The translations under genes were made by a program, and so were the position numbers. A DNA stretch of 5,244 bases from Calditrichaceae bacterium (GTDB lineage: Bacteria > Calditrichota > Calditrichia > Calditrichales > Calditrichaceae). Below are positions 1-5,244 of the stretch, piece by piece. The stretch is from the NCBI GenBank assembly GCA_030592985.1, contig JAUVIB010000270.1:1-5244 (forward strand). The letters are read 5' to 3'. The notes beneath the pieces were generated by a model. The model was not told where the DNA came from, made no database searches, and worked only from the letters and a program-made list of their open reading frames with translations. Every line of letters begins with the position of its first letter. The first letter of the stretch is position 1.

Positions 1-566
1 TAAACTCTAAAGATTTCAGCTATTGGGAAAAACCGCTCATGGAATTATTCGGTTTAACCATGGGATTGATCGGTTTCGGACGTATCGGACGCGCTGTTGG
101 CAACCTGGCTCAGGCATTCGGGATGAAGGTTATTGTTCATAACCGCTCTCTTCCTCCATCACTCCCGCCATGGGTAACCATGGTTGAGCTGAATGATGTT
201 TTTAGGAAAAGCGATGTGGTCAGTCTGCACTGCCCGTTAACCGAAGAAAACAGCAAAATGGTTAATGCATACAAATTAAAACTGATGAAAAGCAGCGCCT
301 TTTTAATCAATACCAGCCGGGGGCTCTTAATTGATGAGCAAGCTCTATCAGATGCCCTAAACATGGATATGATTGCCGGCGCCGGGTTGGATGTTTTATC
401 GAGCGAACCTCCATTTCCTGACAATCCTCTTTTAAATGCAAAAAATTGTTTTATCACACCGCATATTGCCTGGGCAACAAAATCGGCCAGAATTCGCTTA
501 ATGAACATTGCGGTTGATAATCTAAAGCAATTTTTAGATGGCAGATCAAAGAATATTGTGAACTAA
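1..566 (+). CDS. D-2-hydroxyacid dehydrogenase, C-terminal part (5' end outside window)
   Basis: Probably a cytoplasmic NAD(P)H-dependent dehydrogenase interconverting a 2-oxoacid and a D-2-hydroxyacid, in the glycerate dehydrogenase/hydroxypyruvate reductase/SerA family. The frame is open from base 3, before the first ATG at 39, and the residues before that ATG (FSYWEKPL) already fit the family, so the ATG is internal and the gene starts upstream. About 187 residues are visible of the roughly 310-330 usual. Seen in order, numbered from the first full codon: nucleotide-binding GFGRIG (24-29), HCPLT, NTSRG with the family's catalytic Arg (106), the GLDVLSSEPP segment with the catalytic Glu (135), and TPHIAWAT with the catalytic His (154). 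All three catalytic residues are present. The strand after the glycine loop ends in HNRS rather than an acidic residue, which hints at NADPH preference (inference). Exact substrate is not readable. It is separated from the next gene by 344 bases, so co-transcription is doubtful. Confidence 0.93.
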   Translation, partial: NSKDFSYWEKPLMELFGLTMGLIGFGRIGRAVGNLAQAFGMKVIVHNRSLPPSLPPWVTMVELNDVFRKSDVVSLHCPLTEENSKMVNAYKLKLMKSSAFLINTSRGLLIDEQALSDALNMDMIAGAGLDVLSSEPPFPDNPLLNAKNCFITPHIAWATKSARIRLMNIAVDNLKQFLDGRSKNIVN

Positions 567-621
567 AACAGAGTAAGTCAAACTGTAATCGAATTATTTT
601 GGATAAGATAATTACCAATTT

Positions 622-645
622 ATAGTTAATTTGTCTGTTAACTAT
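622..645. repeat. Perfect inverted repeat, 8-bp arms, 8-base loop
   Basis: ATAGTTAA (622-629) and TTAACTAT (638-645) are exact reverse complements separated by TTTGTCTG. It lies 56 bases after the dehydrogenase stop. The arms are AT-rich and no T-run follows, so it is not a convincing intrinsic terminator; an operator or a weak mRNA 3'-end hairpin are possible. The right arm also overlaps an alternative 8-bp pairing with 598-605, so the RNA could fold in two mutually exclusive ways. Confidence 0.5.
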
Positions 646-835
646 CCAAACGTGGCAAATCAACGATATCACAAATATGAAAAAAAATGAAGGAATAATT
701 GGAATTGATCCACTATTTATTTATTTTTTTGTTCACGTCAGAGGTAGTAAATGGATCTATAATATCGTTAAGCCTTTTACTTTTGAAATATTTGAGTAAC
801 CGGGTGAATTATCGGCGCATATTATTACAAGTTTA

Positions 836-864
836 TTTACATGGCGCCTTTTATGGTGCATAAC
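836..864 (+). promoter_or_regulatory. Candidate sigma70-like promoter for the exported hydrolase gene
   Basis: TTTACA (836-841, 5 of 6 to TTGACA) is followed after exactly 17 bases by CATAAC (859-864, 4 of 6 to TATAAT). Transcription would start near 871 and give a leader of about 40 bases containing the GGAGG ribosome binding site. This is a pattern match in AT-rich DNA, so chance is a real alternative. Confidence 0.33.
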
Positions 865-896
865 CGACTGGCTTCAATTTTTTTTAATAAACTTAT

Positions 897-901
897 GGAG
901 G
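897..901 (+). promoter_or_regulatory. Ribosome binding site (GGAGG) for the gene at 911
   Basis: GGAGG sits 9 bases before the ATG at 911. The strong match and good spacing fix that ATG as the start, in agreement with the signal peptide that begins there. Confidence 0.8.
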
Positions 902-910
902 CATAGCATT

Positions 911-3349
911 ATGAAATTTTATAAAACGATTTTACTACTTCTTGGACTTTCTCTACTTTCTCAAAATCTTTTTGCTAATGAAAATTGGAAAATAGTCATT
1001 AGTAATAAACTTAAAAGTGATGAAGCAATTAAAGTAGCCTTAGAAGATTTAAAAAAGATTAGCTCCAATTATGAAATTGAATTTATCTTTAAAGATGAAA
1101 GTTCACCGATAGAAAATAACACAATTTTGATTGGTAATGATTCCAGAAATAAAATTACAAAAAAACTTAAAGCAAAAAATCTACTCCAACTTAAAAATCT
1201 AACCGAAAAACAAGGTTTTCAAATAATCACCACTAAAATCAATTCCAATACTGTTATGGTAGTTTCCGGAGGCTCCGTAATTGGTGAAGTTTACGGTATT
1301 TTCTGGATTATAGATCGTATTATGGTCAATCAAAATATTCCTGATATTAATGTGATCAGAATACCTGAACTAAAAATACGTACTACCATTACGAGTATTA
1401 CAAAAGAAAATCTTCATAGAGCATTACGGGCAGAAATAAACTGGGTTGCCGGTGGGAGGTTAAATGATCTTGTTGCTTGGGGTGTACAGCCGGAAGATAG
1501 TATAAATCAGAAAAATAGAGAAGAGTTTAAAGAACTCATTAAGTATGCACATTCTCTACATTTGAAGCTTTTAATATATACGGATGAATTTACATACCAT
1601 CCAAATATCTTGAAGGAATTTAATGCAAAATTGTCACCAGAGGATGATAATTTTTGGAACGCTGTTCAGGCAAAGTTTAGAAGAATTCTGACAGATCTAC
1701 CGGGTCTTGATGGTCTAATGTTCCGTACGGGTGAATTTACGCTTGCCGGGCAAAGCAGCTACAAAGCTTATGATGTGATGCATGGAGAAGATGACGATTC
1801 CCATTGGAGCTTAGTTAAACGGTATCAGAAATTCTTAAAAAAGGTTCATGAAGTGGTAGTTGGAGAATTTGATAAAATATATTTTCACCGAACATGGATA
1901 ACAAATTCTTTTGAACAGCACTCGCAGGAACAAGTTTACTCTGAAATTTTCACGAATGAAATTCCAACAAAAAATCTTTATCTTTCTCCATATATAAATG
2001 CTCATGACCGATGGTTTTTTACAAATTTTAATCCAACGTTTAATAAGACTCCTCATAACATGATTGCTCTTTTAGCCCGAATGGATTATCACAGCAATTC
2101 GAATGTAAAAGTCTTTCCAACCTTTTCAGGAGAGTATTTTCAGTCGGCATTAAAAACATTTTTACATCCTGAGAATAACAATGTTAAAGGCGTTCAGTTT
2201 GGACTTCCAAGCGGAGGAAGTTTAAGCACATTTGCAATTATGCAATATACCTCTAACCGTCTTGCCTGGAATCACAAGGAAGATCTGAGGGACATTGTTC
2301 TTGATTTTACCTCGATTCACTTTGGTAAAAATATTGCAAGTGAAATGACGGACATTTATTTTCTATCAGCGCCTGCTTATAAATATGGAATTTATATTGA
2401 ACCGGCAACATACAGTGTATTCAATACACTTCCCCATCTAAGATTAACAACTTTCCTGGTTCTTGGATTGCCGGCTATTGATAATGGTAAAGAGCATATC
2501 GAATTTCTATATGGGTTATATCTGAAGTGTAAGCCATGGAAAGAAGAAACCATTCTATATCTTGATCATGGTTTGAAATTAGCAAATGAAATGTTAACGA
2601 AGTTTGAAAAGATAAAGACAGATTTTGATGACGATGTGAAAAAAAGTGAAGTAGAAAATTCACTTCTTCTAACCCGGAATCTGATTAAGACAAATAACCT
2701 ATATGTGAAAAGTTTCATCGCATATTTTGATTATTTAAACAATTCTTCAAAGAAGAACAAAACATATCTAACTGAAAATATTAATTCCCTTGAAAATGCA
2801 ATTCAAGAATTTAAAAATACTCCTGGATTTGTTTACAATCTGTTCGGAATTAATCAACTTGTTACAAGCGCACGTCAAACTCTTTCCGATCTTGAAAAAG
2901 CAAAATCAATTTTAGATAAATCTCCATCTCCATCTGAGATAAGAATTACATTAGCAAAACAGCAGAAAATTTATAGAAAAGTTTTAAATGATCCTATAAA
3001 TAAAAAAATAAAAATTCTTCATTGGGAAGGTCATGTAGATGGAAGAGATATTATCAACGTAAAACTTGATCAACTAAAAATTAAACATCTAAGATGGGAT
3101 GATATACAACATCAAAAGTATGAATTTGTAAATCAGCTTCCCCCCAAAGAGGTAACGGTTATTCCAGATGATCTTTATTCACGTCCAATTCACCCATTTG
3201 TTCTTGAGCAGCCGAATAAAGAAAATGATTTTACTGCAAAAATATACTTATTTGACGCTCCGGGTGGAGGTGATTGGGTTAAGTTTGATCTTTACTATAT
3301 TGATAAGAAACCTGAACAGTTAGGATTACAAATCCCTTGGGGAAAATAA
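911..3349 (+). CDS. Exported glycoside-hydrolase-like protein, GH67 (alpha-glucuronidase)-like layout
   Basis: 812 residues, probably secreted or periplasmic. A Sec signal peptide is visible: KFYK, then a hydrophobic stretch, with probable cleavage after LFA (about residue 22); no lipobox Cys. Residues 25-155 resemble the alpha/beta N-terminal domain that precedes the barrel in GH67/GH20 enzymes (ILIGND; GSVIGEVYGIFWIIDRI). Residues 156-480 look like a TIM barrel: GGRLNDLVAWG, LLIYTDEF, LDGLMFRTGEF, then GVQFGLPSGG and SNRLAWN, the last close in style to the GRLAWNP segment of GH67. E275 of RTGEF is the best candidate general acid; E408 (FSGEY) and D366 are others, all inferred. Residues 540-690 are helical and Lys/Glu-rich, possibly coiled. 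Residues 697-812 (HWEGHVDGRD, SRPIHPFVLEQP, DAPGGGDWVKF) form a separate, probably beta-rich domain that I do not recognise. Substrate unknown; a glycan carrying uronic acid is a guess. The gene is more AT-rich than its neighbours and has its own spacers, suggesting a separate transcription unit and possibly separate ancestry. CDS is certain, family assignment moderate. Confidence 0.9.
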   Translation: MKFYKTILLLLGLSLLSQNLFANENWKIVISNKLKSDEAIKVALEDLKKISSNYEIEFIFKDESSPIENNTILIGNDSRNKITKKLKAKNLLQLKNLTEKQGFQIITTKINSNTVMVVSGGSVIGEVYGIFWIIDRIMVNQNIPDINVIRIPELKIRTTITSITKENLHRALRAEINWVAGGRLNDLVAWGVQPEDSINQKNREEFKELIKYAHSLHLKLLIYTDEFTYHPNILKEFNAKLSPEDDNFWNAVQAKFRRILTDLPGLDGLMFRTGEFTLAGQSSYKAYDVMHGEDDDSHWSLVKRYQKFLKKVHEVVVGEFDKIYFHRTWITNSFEQHSQEQVYSEIFTNEIPTKNLYLSPYINAHDRWFFTNFNPTFNKTPHNMIALLARMDYHSNSNVKVFPTFSGEYFQSALKTFLHPENNNVKGVQFGLPSGGSLSTFAIMQYTSNRLAWNHKEDLRDIVLDFTSIHFGKNIASEMTDIYFLSAPAYKYGIYIEPATYSVFNTLPHLRLTTFLVLGLPAIDNGKEHIEFLYGLYLKCKPWKEETILYLDHGLKLANEMLTKFEKIKTDFDDDVKKSEVENSLLLTRNLIKTNNLYVKSFIAYFDYLNNSSKKNKTYLTENINSLENAIQEFKNTPGFVYNLFGINQLVTSARQTLSDLEKAKSILDKSPSPSEIRITLAKQQKIYRKVLNDPINKKIKILHWEGHVDGRDIINVKLDQLKIKHLRWDDIQHQKYEFVNQLPPKEVTVIPDDLYSRPIHPFVLEQPNKENDFTAKIYLFDAPGGGDWVKFDLYYIDKKPEQLGLQIPWGK

Positions 3350-3438
3350 TATTTGATTAAAGAGGAATTAACATAGATAAATGAATTATCGGAGAATGCT
3401 ATAACAATTTTGTCTACACGGGTTGTTTTTAGGATTCG

Positions 3439-3453
3439 TGATGTTTTACATCA
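3439..3453. promoter_or_regulatory. Perfect palindrome overlapping the -35 box, candidate operator
   Basis: TGATGT and ACATCA are exact reverse complements around a TTT centre (6-bp arms). The -35 hexamer TTTACA (3445-3450) lies within it, as expected for a repressor site. It does not fit the FNR consensus TTGAT-N4-ATCAA, because the spacing between GTGAT and ATCAA is 7, and it is a poor CRP match. The binding protein is unknown. Confidence 0.4.
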
Positions 3454-3473
3454 AATAGAACCGGACTTTTAAT
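3445..3473 (+). promoter_or_regulatory. Candidate sigma70-like promoter of the activase/glycyl radical enzyme pair
   Basis: TTTACA (3445-3450, 5 of 6) and TTTAAT (3468-3473, 5 of 6) are separated by exactly 17 bases, the best promoter-like match I found in the window. The start would be near 3480. That leaves a leader of about 50 bases if translation starts at 3531, or about 130 if it starts at 3612. Its position at the head of the activase and glycyl radical enzyme genes fits an operon promoter. Confidence 0.45.
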
Positions 3474-3600
3474 TTTGTATTCTATAAACAAGGAAAAAGA
3501 TCGAAAAGAGAGTTTCGGTGAGTAAGGAAAGTGTGTTTACGGCAGAATCAAGACATTAACAAGCTGCTTTTTGTCCCTGGTAAAGATCATGGACTTTTTG

Positions 3601-3605
3601 AAAGG
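3601..3605 (+). promoter_or_regulatory. Possible ribosome binding site deciding the activase start at GTG 3612
   Basis: AAAGG ends 6 bases before GTG 3612. The competing GTG at 3531 has AAGGAAA directly in front, with the AGG only 3 bases from the start codon, which is tight. There is no in-frame ATG before the conserved part of the protein, so the choice is between these two GTG codons. Confidence 0.4.
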
Positions 3606-3611
3606 CAAGAT

Positions 3612-4370
3612 GTGATAAAAGATGAAGGGATAATTTTCGATATCAAACGATATGCCATCCATGACGGGCCGGGTATTCGCACAACGATATTTCTTAAGGG
3701 TTGTCCCTTGTCCTGCCGGTGGTGCCATAATCCTGAAAGTCGATCATCACAATTAGAGAAAGTTATCTTATCGAATAACATTAAGGAAGCCATTGGACGA
3801 AAAATCACTGTTTCCGAATTATTTAACACTATTAAAAAGGATATTATATTTTATGATGAATCGGGCGGCGGCGTAACTTTTTCCGGGGGCGAACCCCTGA
3901 TGCAATCTGATTTTCTTTACTCCATTCTTAAATTATGTAAAGAAGAAGGTATCCATACCACAGTTGATACAAGCGGTTATGCTGATTGGGCATTAATAGA
4001 GAAAATAGTTCCTCTAAGTGACCTGTTTTTATATGATATAAAACTGCTTGATGAAAAAGAACATATTAAATATACCGGTGTTGGGAATGCATTGATTATT
4101 AATAACCTTCTGAAACTAATAGACCTGAATAAAAAAATTATCCTTAGAATGCCTATTATTCCGGCCATTACCAATACTGAAAAAAATCTTTCACAATTTA
4201 AAGATTTTATTAAATCTTTACCTGTCAGGCTGCCGGTTGAGTTTCTAAATTTTAACATTTTTGCTACTGAGAAATATCATCGTTTTCATCTTCCGCTCAC
4301 TATTAAATATACAGATCCCATTTCCGATGATCGGCTTAATGCCTTAATGACAGAATTTAATAATATTTAA
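3612..4370 (+). CDS. Glycyl radical enzyme activating enzyme (radical SAM), lacking the ferredoxin insert
   Basis: Cleaves S-adenosylmethionine at a [4Fe-4S] cluster and abstracts hydrogen from the active-site glycine of its partner enzyme, almost surely the one encoded at 4454. Numbered from GTG 3612 (252 residues): GIIFDIKRYAIHDGPGIRTT (6-25), the CxxxCxxC cluster motif (C31, C35, C38) in KGCPLSCRWCHNPES, ESGGGVTFSGGEP (83-95), DTSGY (119-123), YDIK (141-144) and RMPIIP (179-184). The style matches HypE/CutD-type activases, but those carry about 50-60 extra residues with two ferredoxin-type clusters between HNPE and the MTVEEV-like segment. Here only about 22 cysteine-free residues remain, so the size is like PFL activase. 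The family's C-terminal LPYH is replaced by LNFN. Start: the frame is open to GTG 3531, which would add 27 residues, but family members usually begin just before GIIFDI and AAAGG precedes GTG 3612, so I chose 3612. The next gene starts 83 bases downstream, probably in the same operon. Confidence 0.9.
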   Translation: MIKDEGIIFDIKRYAIHDGPGIRTTIFLKGCPLSCRWCHNPESRSSQLEKVILSNNIKEAIGRKITVSELFNTIKKDIIFYDESGGGVTFSGGEPLMQSDFLYSILKLCKEEGIHTTVDTSGYADWALIEKIVPLSDLFLYDIKLLDEKEHIKYTGVGNALIINNLLKLIDLNKKIILRMPIIPAITNTEKNLSQFKDFIKSLPVRLPVEFLNFNIFATEKYHRFHLPLTIKYTDPISDDRLNALMTEFNNI

Positions 4371-4438
4371 GAATGAGAATTTCTGTTGATTTCAAGATTA
4401 AAACAGATTAGCTTCCTTATATTGACAAACGCAAAAAC

Positions 4439-4443
4439 GAGGT
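4439..4443 (+). promoter_or_regulatory. Ribosome binding site (GAGGT) for the gene at 4454
   Basis: GAGGT lies 10 bases before ATG 4454. The frame is closed upstream by TAG at 4409-4411 and no other ATG falls between, so the start is well supported. The resulting N-terminus (MNERINKLREQSLEA) fits the HypD family start. Confidence 0.65.
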
Positions 4444-4453
4444 ATTGACTAAA

Positions 4454-5244
4454 ATGAATGAACGGATAAACAAACTTAGAGAGCAGAGCCTTGAAGCCGT
4501 ACCGACTCTATCGGCTGAACGGGCAAAGTTAATAACCACATTTTATAAGTCGGGGGAAGTCGACAAGGTTTCTGTTCCTGTTGCCAGAGCGATGGCCTTT
4601 AAATATTTAATGACGCATAAAACCATTTGTATCAATGAAGGCGAATTAATCGTTGGCGAGCGGGGAGAAGCGCCAAAGTCAACGCCAACCTATCCTGAAA
4701 TTTGTATTCACAGTACTCAGGATTTAGAGATATTAAACAACCGTGAAAAGATTTCATTTAAATCCGATACTGCCACAAAGGATATGTTTAAAAATGAGAT
4801 TACCCCATACTGGAGCGGTCGTTCCATTCGTGATCACATTTTCTCTGAAATGGATCAATCATGGAAAGATGCTTTTAAAGCGGGTGTTTTTACCGAATTT
4901 ATGGAACAAAGAGCGCCCGGCCATACCGTTCTCGGAGATAAAATATATAAAAAAGGCCTTGCAGATATCAAAGAAGAAATTCGTTCGGCCATTAATCATC
5001 TTGATTTTTATAATGATACGAACGCTTATGGCAAGCGGCAGGAGCTCGAAGCCATGCTTATTACTGCGGACGGATTGATAGACTTTGCTCACCGCCACGC
5101 ACAGAAAATTCGCGAAGTAGCGGGGAAGGAAGCAGACAATCCGCGAAAAGAAGAATTACAAAATATTGCTGATATTTGTGAACATGTTCCTGAATTTGCC
5201 CCACGTACTTTTTATGAAGCGCTGCAATATTATTGGTTTGTCCA
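4454..5244 (+). CDS. Glycyl radical enzyme, HypD-like (hydroxyproline dehydratase type), N-terminal 263 residues
   Basis: Reading frame 2 stays open from ATG 4454 to the right edge, giving 263 codons of a protein that is usually about 780-800 residues. It is a PFL-family glycyl radical enzyme. Segments seen: NKLREQSLEA (6-15), INEGELIVGERG (60-71), PTYPEICIHS (78-87), EITPYW (115-120), TEFMEQRAPGHTV (147-159), GDKIYKKG (161-168), and EALQYYWFV at the edge. From memory these match Clostridioides difficile trans-4-hydroxy-L-proline dehydratase nearly segment by segment; F149 and H157 fall where HypD has Phe152 and His160, both lining its active site. HypD removes water from hydroxyproline to give pyrroline-5-carboxylate. 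The catalytic Cys, its partner Glu and the radical Gly all lie beyond the window, so activity is not proven. Related enzymes act on hydroxyproline isomers or unknown substrates. No pyrroline-5-carboxylate reductase (proC), a common HypD neighbour, is in view. The family call is firm, the substrate moderate. Confidence 0.93.
   Translation, partial: MNERINKLREQSLEAVPTLSAERAKLITTFYKSGEVDKVSVPVARAMAFKYLMTHKTICINEGELIVGERGEAPKSTPTYPEICIHSTQDLEILNNREKISFKSDTATKDMFKNEITPYWSGRSIRDHIFSEMDQSWKDAFKAGVFTEFMEQRAPGHTVLGDKIYKKGLADIKEEIRSAINHLDFYNDTNAYGKRQELEAMLITADGLIDFAHRHAQKIREVAGKEADNPRKEELQNIADICEHVPEFAPRTFYEALQYYWFV

Larger units (their letters stand above)
567..910. other. Intergenic spacer, 344 bases, AT-rich
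   Basis: No credible gene lies here. The longest ATG-started frame I found on the + strand is 677-799 (40 codons), without a ribosome binding site or recognisable protein. A 72-codon reverse-strand frame runs from 672 into the dehydrogenase gene and looks like chance. The stretch holds a perfect 8-bp inverted repeat (622-645), a second one (TTTGGATA at 598-605 with TATCCAAA at 643-650) that shares bases with it, and GATCCA at 707-712 facing TGGATC at 752-757. A possible promoter for the downstream gene lies at 836-864. I see no clear terminator for the dehydrogenase gene. Confidence 0.7.

Noticed and set aside
168..183. CCATGG-GTAA-CCATGG double palindrome, with another CCATGG at 58-63
   Set aside because: Inside the dehydrogenase coding sequence (encodes PWVTMV) and explained by codon choice; no other sign of a site.
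137..508. 123-residue reverse-strand ORF
   Set aside because: Antisense to the dehydrogenase, whose catalytic Arg, Glu and His are all intact in the forward frame; a shadow.
677..799. 40-codon ATG frame (begins MKKNEGIIGIDPL) in the spacer before the hydrolase gene
   Set aside because: No ribosome binding site, no recognisable motif, low complexity from AT-rich DNA; most likely chance.
3439..3453. FNR/CRP site or terminator reading of the palindrome
   Set aside because: FNR needs TTGAT-N4-ATCAA and the spacing here is 7; CRP half-sites do not fit; the stem is short and AT-rich with no T-run after it.
4422..4450. TTGACA at 4422-4427 as a promoter for the glycyl radical enzyme gene
   Set aside because: No acceptable -10 box at 16-18 bases; that stretch overlaps the ribosome binding site and start region.
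4743..5078. 111-residue frame-3 ORF on the + strand
   Set aside because: It lies wholly inside the glycyl radical enzyme gene, whose frame 2 shows strong family motifs throughout; the frame-3 product has none.

Overview
The window looks like part of an anaerobic heterotrophic bacterium's chromosome. It carries a glycyl radical enzyme gene behind a radical-SAM activating enzyme gene (oxygen-sensitive chemistry) and a gene for a large exported glycoside-hydrolase-like protein. Start sites have Shine-Dalgarno-like sequences (GGAGG before 911, GAGG before 4454), and the promoter candidates are sigma70-like. Both argue mildly against typical Bacteroidetes signals, but I cannot name the phylum.

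Layout, all genes on the + strand. (1) 1-566: C-terminal part of a D-2-hydroxyacid dehydrogenase, cut by the left edge. (2) 567-910: a 344-base spacer with an 8-bp inverted repeat and a possible promoter. (3) 911-3349: an 812-residue protein with a Sec signal peptide and an alpha-glucuronidase (GH67)-like layout plus a C-terminal domain I do not recognise; it is clearly more AT-rich than the genes around it. (4) 3350-3611: a spacer with a good sigma70-like promoter whose -35 box lies inside a perfect palindrome. (5) 3612-4370 (or from 3531): a glycyl-radical-enzyme activase. (6) 4454-5244: the first 263 residues of a glycyl radical enzyme of the HypD (trans-4-hydroxy-L-proline dehydratase) type, cut by the right edge.

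How the genes work together: the activase and the glycyl radical enzyme form an obvious functional pair, in which the activase uses SAM to install the glycyl radical. The most unusual point is that the activase has the sequence style of the ferredoxin-domain-containing activases that serve HypD-like enzymes, but the cysteine-rich double [4Fe-4S] insert is missing, apparently cleanly removed in frame. Whether the secreted hydrolase and the dehydrogenase belong to the same pathway is unproven. One hypothesis is breakdown of hydroxyproline-rich glycoproteins or uronic-acid polysaccharides, and the window alone cannot decide it. I saw no RNA genes, CRISPR arrays, insertion sequences or strong intrinsic terminators.
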